A program made the position numbers and the translations under genes. Below are positions 12,540-26,015 of a DNA stretch of 33,054 nucleotides, one piece after another. Location of the stretch: positions 1-33,054 of the forward strand of contig LPNZ01006344.1 of assembly GCA_001655205.1 (NCBI GenBank), written 5' to 3'. The stretch is from Lenisia limosa (taxonomy: Eukaryota > Breviatea). How positions within the stretch are numbered: position 1 is the first letter of the stretch; each line of letters opens with the position of its first letter. The notes beneath the pieces are model-generated. The model was not told the DNA's origin and did not search any database. It was given only the letters and a program-made list of their open reading frames with translations.

Positions 12540-13182
12540 TTATTCATAAAACTCGTTGGTCACAACTATTAATACGGCTCTATTCTTCTTCACTATGATA
12601 TTAGACTGAAATAATGAGTTGAGAACATACCAAAGCTCTGCAAGGATCGCATTTTCACTGGAGATATTAAATAGACTTTGTTGTGAAATCTGCTTTGAGT
12701 TCATCTTCGAATCACATACTCCAAGAAAGTTGGTGACGAAATCGAGTGCCAGTCTTTCACCTGAATGAATTAAAGGGAGACTGAAGGAGTTACACTGAAA
12801 TTAGAGAAAGTATTTCATCTCAAATCATGCCATTTGAATATTTTAACAATTTTTCTCATCTAGAGAGTAAGCTCTTAAATATTTAGAACTAGGGCTCCAA
12901 CATTCAATTGGTAATTGCTTCTTGAAACAGTTGTCCAGAGTTAAATTATGGACAAAAAAAGAGACATTTTGTAAAATATTTGCGCTTGTCTTGTCAAGAA
13001 AAGACTGCCAAATTATTACACAAAGATAATTAATGGAGTTCTAGAAGCCTCAGACTCAGACAATTACTGAACACGGGACCTTCTCAAATAAATCCAAAAT
13101 AAAAAGGTCTAATCGGATGTAAAAATGTCATGAATACTAAACATCTTATATAATTACGCCATAATTCGGTTACACAATACAT
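12540..13182 (-). CDS. Unrecognised 128-residue protein
   Basis: No function can be assigned. Five exons on the minus strand (13158-13182, 13080-13108, 12966-13004, 12848-12920, 12540-12760) join in phase from ATG to TAA. The product is largely helical in appearance, with alternating hydrophobic and charged residues (LWHLFILDLFEK, then ERLALDFVTNFLGV). It has no signal peptide or clear membrane span. The last exon contains a 25-nt segment (12606-12630) that itself begins GTATGT and ends TTCAG. If removed, the protein would end early. It lies directly downstream of the acylphosphatase gene on the same strand, about 85 nt away. Phase agreement over four junctions supports a real gene, but short exons make chance joins possible. 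Confidence 0.5.
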
Positions 13183-13266
13183 TTCTCTATGGTAAACACG
13201 TCAAAGGTCAATCAATTTACGTACTATGTGTCCTTTTGAAAATACCATATCAAAACATGCCCACCA

Positions 13267-13863
13267 TCAGACCTCTAAATTTTCAATATGCGATCGTGGA
13301 CTTCCCTCATTTTGGAGCCAGTTTCTCCTGGAGGGTCAGACCTAGGATGAGTATATATATGTAGTACATGTAATATAGTATATATATATATATTCCTCCA
13401 AGGTCAGACAATTTACAAAGTACAAATTCCCATTTGTTGCATCATTTTAAAGAGCTTATTGTAGAAAAAAAGAGATACCGTTTTGAATGATAAAAATAAG
13501 ACGACCAGCTCCGACGTACATTTCTCTGCACGCGGCCTCTTTGCCCTGCACAACTCCAGCCACTGTTCCTGATGATGTGTTTTGACACCACCCCACCTAT
13601 GGTGTTAGAACCCTTCCAAACATATTACACGCCCCTTTTACAAGGCCAAGACGGTTTGCCGCTCGCTTCGTATACTTCCTGAAAAATACCCCTAAATGTG
13701 TGACTTAGGTGAGGCTCAACAGCAGAAAAGGAAATTGTTTCCCATCGATATAAATTTACCGCTAGTTGAGTGCCACAAGCGGGCACGAACCTTGAACTGT
13801 GCCGAAAACCTCAAAGGAAAAGGAGACAAGACGTTGTGATTGTGATTGGGGGAAAAGGGCCAT
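13267..13863 (-). CDS. ACYP: Acylphosphatase
   Basis: This small cytosolic enzyme hydrolyses acyl-phosphate bonds such as 1,3-bisphosphoglycerate, carbamoyl phosphate and acetyl phosphate. Four exons (13791-13863, 13642-13691, 13520-13596, 13267-13327) join in phase. Both family signatures are complete: VFGTVQGVFFRKYT with the phosphate-binding loop and catalytic Arg, and GWCQNTSSGTVAGVVQG with the catalytic Asn. The following NWLQNEGSPRSHIENLE matches the family's W-L-x-x-x-G-S-P-x-S-x-I block. The model stops three residues later, at TGA 13267-13269, about 20 residues short of the usual C-terminus. Either the last beta strand is encoded by an exon I could not find, or the protein is shortened. 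A GT right after the last Glu codon would allow another intron. Confidence 0.88.
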
Positions 13864-14311
13864 TTTTTAAAGAGGGAAAGATGAAAAACTCCTTCGAAAG
13901 AGAATGCAAAAGGGACACTCCTGGTGCCTTGTATTTTTAACTTTGTCTAAGGGTAACGTGGAAACGTTGGGGGTACTGTATGCGTGGATATATGATAAAT
14001 ATGTCTTTTGTAAGTAATATAATAAATGGGACAACAGCACGCACAAGTGCACAAGCACAAGAAATTGACAAGAACAAAAAACAAAATTATGTATTAAAAT
14101 ATATTATGAATCTATGAATCCCGTACCGGAGAGGGGGCGACCGAGCCATCGCCCCCCTTTTGCCTGTGTTGCTGTGTTCTTTTTTTGCTTTCTTGTTTTT
14201 CTTCTTTCCATCCATCAATCATCTCAATCATCCACCAGATGTGAACCACACTACCTCAGGGAGAATATTACCCCTCAGCACCTAGGTGCTTCATCAGGGA
14301 AGCATTCAAGC
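13864..14311. promoter_or_regulatory. Divergent intergenic region between acylphosphatase and the gene at 14312
   Basis: This 448-nt region lies between two divergent start codons. Open frames here (for example from 14114) do not splice into neighbours and look like chance. A pyrimidine-rich stretch (14163-14245) could be 5' leader. I see no defined promoter motif. Confidence 0.35.
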
Positions 14312-16115
14312 ATGTCGAAGTCATGGCTTGAAGAACTAAACCGGAATCTCAAACAATGCTTGCACGCTGAATCCAGATTTGTGACCATCTCTTCTGCTGA
14401 ACTGTGAGGATGGTGTTATGTCAAATGCAATTGCATTTCACTCACGTTTTAGTGCTAATGATGGATCGATTTTACCCTACACCCAAACCAGTATGAGGTT
14501 CAGTAACTTTATTCTATAACTCGTTGAGATATAGTTGGAGAATTAAAATTTAACCAACAGTGGTCTTCCGTGGCTTCTTCCAGGAAGGCAATAGGCCAAT
14601 TCTTCGATTTGCTACGGATTTGTTGGAGGGGTCTGTTTTTTTGTGTAAAATTGTCGCAGTGTCCCTCCAAGTTTGCATGCATCACTCCTGCTGATGCCAC
14701 AGGAGGTCAGAGAAGGTTGGTCGCCTTGCAAAGAACAGTCGTTCCGAGTTGTGCTGGTACTTCGGTGAAACAAAAAAACAATTCCGCCTCAAGGGGAGGG
14801 CCTTTTGTATTGGTATGAATTGTTTACTATGACGGAATGAACCAAATGCCGATTATTATTGTGGAACCAAAAATCAAACAATAAATTCATTCTATTGGTT
14901 ATAATTCTATGTTTCCCACTTTTTGGTGATATTATTGTATTTCACTTTGTAGGAAATGGAGGAATGGTGAAAACACTCGAAGATGGAATGAGGTGTCGCA
15001 AAGGAGTGAGTTGACATAAAGTTGTTTACCTGGTTTACTATTTAGAGTGATAGTGACGAAAACGAAAACGAAGGCGTAAACATTGTCCTTCCTGATGAAG
15101 AAAAAATGGATGTGAGGTCGATGTTCAGGTTAGGGACTAGCATAATCCCCTGATACTTTAGATCACCATACGTGGATCCTAGTCAAAGTGAAAGGTTATG
15201 TCTGTCTTCTGGTTGCCCACTTTGGCTTGCCCATGCGTGTCTGGGTAGGAAGCACCTAATATTTTAGCATTTGGCAGCATTTTTATAGAAAATATTTTAC
15301 TTTTTTGTAAGGAGCTAAATGTTATAAAGAAAGTGGTTTCAAGTTAATACTATGTTTTTCTATTTAATTAGGCTCTCTTAATTTCTATGTGTTGCGTAAA
15401 ACTTTTCGAGCTGAAATGCTGAACTGTTATTGGCTCCTTGTGTGATTGTAGATGTACTCATCATTACTCCTCAGGACACGAGCCTTTCTTTCATACGTTA
15501 AAAGACAACCAGTCATGTTCAAACTGCAGTAATTCCCAGTTAAACAGGTTAGCCCAAAGGTGATAGGAGACCGTTTTCCTATTGAATCTGATACATTAGG
15601 AGGTTTTCACGGTGTATGCCACGAGAGGAGATGGCTTTATCACATCAGGTAACTTTATCAATAAACCTCAAAATATTAGATTATAACTTTTGCTTTTGGA
15701 TAACATTGTTAGGTGGTTGGTTTATTTGTGTCGGACAGAGAAGGGGCGTGGTCAGTTTTGTCAGAACACACAAAAATTTCCTTCAGGTCTGTGAATAAAT
15801 ACTTGAGTCAATTGCAGCCCTTGCTCAATATTCAGAAGTGGAGTCACTGGCTCTTGTGAAATGCCAAAATACACGCCAACATTCTCCCCACGTCTCATGA
15901 GAAAAGGTATCAGTCAGCCTTCGGTGAGAGGAACGCAATGCTTGTCATCATGTCACTGGATCATTTTCTTTCACAGCTTATTACCCTATCCGATCATATG
16001 GAATTGTTTGGTAAGAAATTGTTGTGTCATTTGGTCATATCACAGGAGGATATTGAACAACTTCTCCACTCTATCACACCGCAGATTGAAGAGCTTGCGC
16101 CGTCAACCTTTTTGA
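14312..16115 (+). CDS. Unrecognised 253-residue protein with a Cys/His cluster
   Basis: Thirteen exons join in phase from ATG to TGA: 14312-14403, 14660-14715, 14794-14812, 14953-14992, 15046-15116, 15162-15194, 15268-15306, 15452-15547, 15600-15648, 15713-15786, 15818-15906, 15977-16010 and 16046-16115. Agreement at twelve junctions argues for a real gene, although single exons are as short as 19 nt. Seen in the product: a charged N-terminal helix (WLEELNRNLKQCLHAE), an aromatic stretch LLYWKWRNGENTRRWNE, an acidic SDSDENENEG patch, then CTHHYSSGH followed by CSNC. These Cys and His could bind zinc. A basic C-terminus ends RRLKSLRRQPF. Several exons have an alternative open frame, so the exact protein should be treated as a model. 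I cannot assign a family. Confidence 0.62.
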
Positions 16116-16540
16116 CACTTTATTTCCTCCCTGATATGGTGGACATTCTCAAGCTCTCTGTCACTCGGGTACGCTCGTATCTCGTTTCCATTTCAGTTGA
16201 GCCTTTGTTGCAGCTTAGCCTTGACGGAAATACACTCAATCATTAGGAAATACCCAACAGTCGTGTTAGCTACACTTTAGGAGTTGACAGTACGTGGTCT
16301 AAAAAAGACCAGAATCCATCAGGAAGTCTCCAGCAGGCAAAGCTTGTCACTCTTTAAAATTAATTCTGTCCATTTGTTTCTTTTCTGCCATTTTTATTAT
16401 TTATTTTATGGATTCGAGAGTTTAAAAGATGACTCTCCCCAATCACAGCTCTCTTTTTTGGAAATATATCAGACATTATATTCCAGTATTATGTGACAGT
16501 TTAAATTACATTGCAAACCTCTGAAATCATAAATAATCAG
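16116..16540. other. Convergent intergenic region
   Basis: This holds the 3' ends of two convergent genes. Short open frames here (for example 16284-16496) lack joinable neighbours. I see no feature of its own beyond AT-rich sequence. Confidence 0.4.
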
Positions 16541-18212
16541 TTACTCTCGAGTTTCGGTTGTAAAATAGCCGTCCTTCCCCCTGATATGTTACAATGTTCA
16601 GGCCAGGAGGCTTACTTACATAATCGCGCGGTCAGAGTACACCTGTGTTGAGAGGCCAACTTTGTTGATTGCCACCCAAAGGCAACTCTCGCTTTTTCGG
16701 TCTAAAGCGCGACGTGTGAGCTCTGTGAACTCTTTCACTGCCTCAAACTAAGGCATCAGATATTGGATATCTACAGCAATGAGACCATCACGCTTATAAG
16801 AGATATTGAATTATAATATTAATTCACCCAATCATTTGCCTTACAACTCTGTGCACACAGTGAGACTAGGTCTCAGGTAGAAGAGTTGTAGGCGAAGTGT
16901 CTCGGTAGAGCACAATCGAAAGTAACACGTGCGTTGCCCGTTCAAGATACCTTTTACAATATGTTTCAGAATTGAATGGATAAGATGTAGATTGAATGAC
17001 CCCACATCGTATATTGAAGTATTGATATGCCACTGTGGCATCCTGGTGATTCACCCAAGTACCTTTCCTCCAATGAGGCTTGTCTTCAACAGGGGCTTTT
17101 CACTGATAATTGCTGCTCCTTGACAAGCTTTCGTTGCCTTTGCGAAGGATGGTGATGAAGATAATGTCCTGAACGGTAAAGATAAACTCAATAAGGTTGA
17201 CACACTTCATTACATATTGATTTGGAAATCAAGGTGCCTACAGGTCTTCTTCAGCAGGGATGAACACTCCAAAATTAATGTTTGCAACCATCTAAAAAAT
17301 AATTAATCATGGTATACTATATAGCATGATATAGTATGTCCGAAAAACCACCCCCTCGCATTTTCTGGCTCTTTCCTCGGGAGAACATGAGCTTTGGAAA
17401 AGAAAACAACATCAAACAAAACACCTGGATTGAATTAGGTAATAATAAAACAAACCTTTACTTGAAAGCAAGTCAGAAAATACTAAGAATTCAACTTCGT
17501 CATCAGCCAGTCCTTGACTATATAATAAGATTCAGTTCACATCTGTATGGAAGAATATACAATCCCTCTTACGCTTTATAATATCGCCACTGTGCCTCTC
17601 CTGAAATATACTGGATTTGGCTCGAAGGTTCCAATAACTCAGCTTGGGATCTGGGAATTAGTCAAACTAGAAAATTGTTCAATTTTAACATCAAGATAAT
17701 TCTGTAACCCCTTTATCGCCAACTTGGATAAGCTGTGAATTACTGCTAATGAAGAGGACAAGGTCGACCCTACTTGGATCCTAAAGATATGATATCATAT
17801 GTATCCACATCATCACGCTTATAGGAGATATCAGATTTTTGGATTAAGTTGTATAGTAATAGTAATTCACCCAATAATTTGCCAAACAACTCTCTGTACA
17901 CAACTGTCCGCGTAACTTAGCAAAGACAATACACTAATAACGCATACCATTTCTTTGTGGATTCTTGAACGCAGAAAGCAGTCAAACAACTTTCCCCTAC
18001 AAAGAAATCAGGTTTCTACCACCGTATTTGAAAGAGTGACACATCTAAACACAATGGGAAAAAGAGAACACACCTTGAATTGAAGGTGGAACAGCTGTAA
18101 CTAGGAGGGATGGTGCTTCAGCCCACCCTTTCTTGCTGACTAAACTTGTGAACCGCTGGTGACCAATCAAACGGACGATATCCGAAAACCATGTTTTAAA
18201 CAAAAAGATATC
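16541..18212 (-). CDS. Unrecognised multi-exon protein, 5' end unresolved
   Basis: Exons 18074-18212, 18023-18044, 17871-17996, 17668-17780, 17573-17600, 17456-17517, 17318-17424, 17242-17291, 17125-17168, 16929-17083, 16828-16848, 16620-16747 and 16541-16580 join in phase to about 348 residues, ending in TAA. Seen: GWAEAPSLLVTAVPPSIQ early; REAQWRYYKAQGLADDEVEF in the middle; near the C-terminus a helical SCKANDWFEAVKEFTEL segment that resembles a TPR helix pair, but only weakly. No domain is certain. The start is missing. A candidate ATG exon (about 18390-18441, beginning MEFHNRKP) does not connect in phase. Two introns, 16748-16827 and 17781-17870, and the exon ends before them are related in sequence. 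It is divergent from PPi-PFK. Confidence 0.58.
16786..16857. repeat. Diverged repeat, copy 1 (intron plus exon end)
   Basis: This segment matches 17811-17900 in the same orientation. Shared blocks are CATCACGCTTATA followed by GAGATAT, and AATTCACCCAAT followed by ATTTGCC and ACAACTCT. It covers the start of an intron and the end of the preceding exon of the minus-strand gene. Confidence 0.8.
17811..17900. repeat. Diverged repeat, copy 2 (intron plus exon end)
   Basis: This is the second copy of the block at 16786-16857, again spanning an exon end (upstream of 17871) and the first part of the following intron of the same gene. It carries an insertion of about 10 nt relative to copy 1. Confidence 0.8.
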
Positions 18213-19026
18213 CTGCGAAAATCACTATTATCCTTAACTTCTTGAGTACTACAAGATTATATCCATTAGTATTTGGGTCCGGATGAGAAGCAGGATTTTA
18301 TTTCAAAATAATGATGCTAAAATGGAGAAAAACTTACTTCTAGGCAAACAAACGTGTCCTACCTGGTAGCTGGAGTGGGGGCGCTCTAAGGATATGGAAA
18401 GGATTCATAGCAACCATTGGTTTCCGGTTGTGAAACTCCATTTCAAGGTACTAAATTGTGAATACTCCCAAAGGAAAAGACATCCAAACAGTACGCTATG
18501 TGGTCTATATTCTGCCCTCACTCACTGGAATTAAAGAAAAGAAAAAGTACACCAAATAGCAGAAGAGGAAGGAGGCAATAACCGCTGAGACCCATGGAAC
18601 TATAATGTGTAAGACATTTTGTATTTTATGTGGAAGAGGCAGGACAAACGTTACAACCCACCTGTTTGTAAATAGAGCCGCACAGTGTGGAGGTAAGCCT
18701 CCTCCTGATCTTTCTTTCCCACTTCTGGATTTTTCATTGCTCAGCTGACGAGTCGCAGGTAAGTGCGAGCAAGGAAGGGGCAAAAAAGGCGGGGGTGTTT
18801 TACACTATGCTGTCTTTTTATTTTTGTTGTATTAGAGAGCAGAGGGGAAGGGGGAGAGGAAAGATCTGGGAAAGCTTGAAAAAAATGAAGTCAATCAGAA
18901 ATTATCTAGAACATTCTATCGATAAAATTTATCGAAAAAAGTGATTTGAGTTGAATTATTTTTTTCAATTCTGTCTTTTTCACAATTTAAGAGAAGTCTT
19001 ATTTGTGCTTATTCCTTTGAGTGTTT
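18213..19026. promoter_or_regulatory. Divergent region upstream of PPi-PFK
   Basis: This 814-nt region must contain the PPi-PFK promoter and the unresolved 5' exons of the minus-strand neighbour. A minus-strand frame at 18505-18783 includes a hydrophobic stretch but does not connect to known exons. T-rich sequence directly precedes the PPi-PFK ATG. No promoter element is certain. Confidence 0.35.
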
Positions 19027-21404
<2,378 letters not shown>

Positions 21405-21808
21405 AAATTTTTTATCTTTCATCTTTCTTCATTTGGGTGTTGTCAATCGCATCACAATACAAGTGTACACATTTAATTAATTAATTGAGAGACGGAGAGA
21501 AGAGACATTGATAGGATATAATAAAGTTTCTGGCCGCTACACCATACACCATTCCATCATCCCTCTCGTCTCTCTCGTCTATCCACTCACTACTCGGCTC
21601 TTTGTCGAGAACTACAAAGTTAGTTGGAAGGCACATTTCCGTCATGTTTCTCCGTTTTGTTCCTCATTATTGATATTTTTGTGTATTTTTAATGAGTTTC
21701 TAACGGCTATCAACCTTTTCTCCACTTTTGTTCTCATATATTCTGATTTTTCTGTCATTAAATATTTTCCCAGACTATAATTATTATTTTTCAGATAACG
21801 GATAAAGA
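21405..21808. promoter_or_regulatory. Region between PPi-PFK and the next gene
   Basis: This presumably holds the PPi-PFK 3' region and the promoter plus first coding exon of the downstream gene. An open frame at 21508-21780 exists but I could not splice it to the next exon. A short inverted TTAATTAATTAA stretch lies at 21475-21486. Confidence 0.35.
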
Positions 21809-24800
21809 GCAAGGATGGGGATCCTAAGCAATCCCCCTTTTTTCCACCAAGCTATTCAACTGACAAAGGTTGGGGTGGTCTAATATTTATATTTTGTTGC
21901 TTTTGTGTTTCTGATGTTTTAGAAGAATGGAGAAGTGAGCGGCAACCTTCCAGATGGAACGCAGTTCACATCGCAATATGTTCCAGCTGCTACATCCAAT
22001 CCCTTGAAAGACATTTTGGGTGTCGATGATTTCTATTTGCTATCGAGTTCCCAGGGATCTTTTGTAGGCTTGGAGGTACTGTTACTCTACCTTTAGTTAG
22101 CTCAGATTGTGATATAAGAGGACCGCAGGGCTTGATGAAGGAATAGTTTCTTTGTTTTCTATTACGACGTCATTTTATTCAGACTGAGTCACCTTTGACC
22201 ATTGCTGTTGGCGGCCAATCCCCTTATAAGTCCACTTCGGTTGTCGATGCCACGGTAAGTGTTAAAATGGAATACAAATTTTTCTGGAATAGTTTTTGAT
22301 TTAACGGTTTAGTCTATCCTCCCCCCACCCTCAAGCAATAACCTTGGCAACTTGCTTCCGCTAAGCCCGGCAATGGCGCGTTTAGCCGTTTCTCAGGCTA
22401 TTCTCAGTAGACAGTTGAAGGTAAGCAATAAAACTTCAAATAACCACTAGGATGAATCTGAGTGGGACGGCCGAACATTGGTGGTCCTTTGCGATGGCAC
22501 TTCAGAAGATATTGTGGCGCTCGGGGCAAGTATAACAGAAAAAGGTGAGCGATGGTCGTTCAACAAATGTTCATCTAACAGGAGAACTGAAAACATTTAA
22601 AATTAGTTTTGGGGGACTCATGCCTTCACCGGAAATCGGATCCAATTCGGCCCCTCTCCCGCCTCTTTCATCAGCTCCAAGCCTGAGAGATTGGGCTGCT
22701 AATTTATCTCCTGTAAGGTAATAAACGAATGTGTTCATAGCGGTCTTTGGATATGGTTATACTCACCAGCAACAGTGTGAAGTTCAATATTCGATCCGCT
22801 CAATCTACGACCTCAATCATGCAGGCTTTGATGTAAGAAACTCGCCATTCTATTTGTGTAATCATTTAGCCCTTCACAATTCTGCCTCAAGATGACATTC
22901 CTGCTGCCGGTGTTTGGCTTTCATGTTGCTCTTTCGGCCGAACCCACTCATCTTTTATTCATGGCGAAAGTCCACCGCAAGATGGGTGCGATTGTTAACT
23001 CTTTATGATTGTTCTTATCTCTGCAGGAAAAACTACCTCTCACCGCCCCGTGCTCTCTCCGCTCCCATTCCTTCTAGTACCAATTCTGCCATTATTGTTC
23101 GCCCTTGTGTCACTGATGGTGGGTTCATAAGTATTCCCACACAATATATCAGGGACAGATTGATACACCTCCCCCTCCCCTCAATCGGTTAGAATGTTCC
23201 CCTTATTTTCCAAACCAGTCTCTGTAGTGTACTAATAAAGCAGGTGGTTCGCCTTTAGCTGCTGCATATAATCGGCTTCTTCGGGTTACAGCGCTCCACA
23301 CTGCATCCAAAAACGGCATCTCCTGGCCCCCTATGGCTGAACTTCCCAATGGTATGCTAATCATGTTCCAAATGACATCTTCAACTCCACTTTTTGTTCC
23401 TTAAAAATCTGATTTCTCTCAGAAGAAACCAGACCTCTTCCAGATCTTTCAGCTCTGGCGTATTCTTTTGTTATTGGTTTGTATTAGTGCTTTTTGGGGC
23501 TTTTGGATGGGAAATGGTTTTTGGCAGTGTTATATTAACTCATTATTAGCTGAAATCACGCAAAGACCGGCAACTGACACTATCAATGCGGTAGGACTTT
23601 GTGTGATGTTTGGTCACTTTTTGAAATGGAGGATTTTTTTACTTTTAGGGTTCGTTCACTCCACCACGGCCAGACCAGGACTTCACCGACAGATTGTTTG
23701 GACTATTGTGCTGTGCTCCCTTTGAGTACCATGGAGTGGACTTACCAAAGGTGAGAATTTTCTCATTGCTCATATTTCAGGAAATGGTTCGGTCATTTAT
23801 GGATGAGAATGTTGAAGACTCTGTGCACCAGTCAAACGTCTTACCAGTTTACACCGATGATGAAGTATGCATACTATGATGCATATTGCAATCATCTAAA
23901 GGATGGTCGAAACTGAATTAATTGCTCAACCTATAGGTTGGAGCTGCTGCATCTATTGTTCTCCAAGCTCTTGTTGATGGGCGTCTTGAACCTATGGTGT
24001 GTGAAGCTAAGCTATTTGGCTCTTCATTTTTATTTTTTATTTTTAATATTCTATTGACTTTAATAAACATTATTCTGTACAGTGACTGCGATAAGTCCTG
24101 ACACGAATGACTTAAGATACAATTCAGTATTCGTGTCAGGACTGATAGCGGTTGTGTATTTTTGTAATTCTGTCAACTGCAGACTCATAACTCCAATGTT
24201 TAGGTTGACCCTTGTAATGAAACGAAGCTTGCTCAGTACATCAGAGAACTCTTAAGCTTGGCCAAAAACAAGAGGTGGCAGGCAGTTCAATCACTCAGTT
24301 TTTATTTCTTTGTATTACATTTATTCTGTTCGTAGGATCAACCCCGACCAAACCCCAGCATTGGTGCGACAGGCTGATTCCATTGCTTCACACTTGGATG
24401 AAATGGCCCAGGTTTGTCTCATTTGAAAGAGAGCTGAATGTCAAATGATACAATTTTATTGGATGAATCGTGACTTATGCAAGCAATAACAATAAGATAG
24501 TCTCTGGTGGATTCGATTCTTGTCAGTTGTTTTGGAAATGATGAAATAAGAGGTTTATTCTCACTCTCCAGTCCCCAACGGATATGCTGGTAAATTTGGG
24601 CCTCCACAGCCTGAGTCAGGATTACGTCTTCTGGTTGACTCGCAAGCCATGGCTCAATAGATCAGCTCTGGTTTGTGGCATGTTTTGGATTCTTTTGTTT
24701 TTGTTAACTTTTATCAGGAATGGTTTATTGAAAGTGACCTCAGTCCTACTGAAAGGGTGGGTTGTGACGTTTCACTTCCTCATTTGGTTTTGAACTTTAT

Positions 24801-25708
24801 TGAAACTTTAGTTATCCCGCCTCCATCGCCTTCATGTTGCTACAGAGACTATTCTTTTGGTTGCCAATCATGGTGGGATTGATGGCTATTTCCATAGAAG
24901 ATACTTGTTTGTTGTTTTTGGCAGTTAAAATAGTGTTGTTTTTCATTCATTAGGGTTCTGCTACCGAGTTGTTTCAATGCTTGCGTCAAAGGTTTTGGCG
25001 TGGGCGCGCACCGATGTCACCGCAGGATTAGCTCAGAGTCGAGAGAACACCGCTATGATTGATGTAGGGGTTTATTTGAGACAAAGGAAGCTCATAAGGG
25101 CAGGAAGAAGATGAAAATGACCATGAAGTTACGGATGCTGAATGGATTCCCATTCCGAATGCTAATGACTGGGTTGGTTAACCTGTATGTGTGGAGTACA
25201 ATTCTGACCCTTTAGGCAAGAGTTCCATACTTCACCTTGCCACTGCCACTTCATGATAGTGTATCTACTGTCTTAACCAAAATCAGCACATTTGCTTCTC
25301 CAGCGCTATGGAGTGCAACTTTGAGGTTAGCTGATAGTCTTTTCCATTTTCCCATTGTGCAGGTTGTCCCACACAGTTCATCATTGCACATATCATATGG
25401 ACACTTAGCTAACCTCTTTAGTACGACCAAAACCTCAAGAACCTTGACTTGGAGAAGAACCTGTAAGTGACCATTTATGCCTTACTCATTATTATAGGTT
25501 TACTACCTGAGTTGGAAGAATCAGCAAGACTGCTAGCTGATAACAAAGACTCAAACATGCCTTCAGCACAAATAAGATCAAGGTAAGTCCTAATATTTTT
25601 CCACTGACTGAATTTTTTATTTGGTCTCATTATTCTAGGTTTAAAGCCCTCTCTATCCCTGAAGACGACTTCCTGTATTTTTACCATGCGGCAAGTGCCC
25701 TCGTTTAG
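21809..25708 (+). CDS. Large exon-rich protein of unknown family, 5' end unresolved
   Basis: From 21923 on, 24 exons join in phase for 2,265 nt: 21923-22075, 22183-22254, 22313-22420, 22451-22544, 22582-22712, 22776-22832, 22870-22985, 23027-23118, 23244-23351, 23423-23469, 23528-23590, 23649-23750, 23781-23864, 23937-23996, 24204-24274, 24336-24411, 24572-24670, 24718-24756, 24812-24923, 24954-25063, 25104-25172, 25216-25462, 25498-25582 and 25639-25708. An earlier exon ends at 21868 (frame ...QAIQLTK); its start is unknown. The product exceeds 754 residues. Seen: TLVVLCDGTSED; a Pro/Ser-rich middle with FGRTHSSFIHGE; FTDRLFGLLCCAPFEYHGVD; helical segments (IASHLDEMAQ, LASKVLAWARTDV); an acidic EEDENDHEVTDAEW loop; and a C-terminus ending FLYFYHAASALV. 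There is no signal peptide or clear membrane span. I recognise no domain. Confidence 0.68.
24094..24143. repeat. Perfect 15-bp inverted repeat (hairpin) in an intron
   Basis: AGTCCTGACACGAAT at 24094-24108 is exactly complementary to ATTCGTGTCAGGACT at 24129-24143, with a 20-nt loop. It lies inside the intron 23997-24203. Confidence 0.95.
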
Positions 25709-26015
25709 TTGTTTTTTGAAGTGTTTTTAAGCTGATGATTATTGATATACAAATTACAATAATAGAGTTGCAGTTTTGTTTTTTAAAAAAAGTCGTGTAT
25801 TTTTGGCCTATTATGCGTTATAAAGCGGAAACGGTTCTCCATAACTCAACAGCACTATTCATGATTATCTATTTTCAAAAAGACAGTATACATAGTATGA
25901 AAAAGGTATTGTGTTCAGCAATCAGAAATGTTAAAATAAATGATAGAATCTAAGCGACCTCTCGTCAGGCAGACTCGCTCACAACTTGCTTACAGTCAAA
26001 AAAAGCATCCAATAA
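25709..26015. other. Convergent intergenic region
   Basis: This holds the 3' regions of two convergent genes. It is AT-rich, contains no joinable exon, and shows nothing else of note. Confidence 0.4.

Noticed and set aside
15938-16246. Plus-strand frame with a longin/MON1-like appearance
   Set aside because: It cannot be joined in phase to the upstream exons, whereas another frame gives a complete 13-exon chain ending at 16115. The resemblance was only to general hydrophobic patterning.
17043-17062. A 20-nt intron in the minus-strand gene
   Set aside because: An alternative 41-nt intron (17084-17124) also keeps phase and leaves a better protein, so an exceptional intron is not needed.
21816-21868. 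ATG at 21816 as the start of the large gene
   Set aside because: In that frame a TGA follows after 15 codons; the frame that continues across the next intron has no ATG here.
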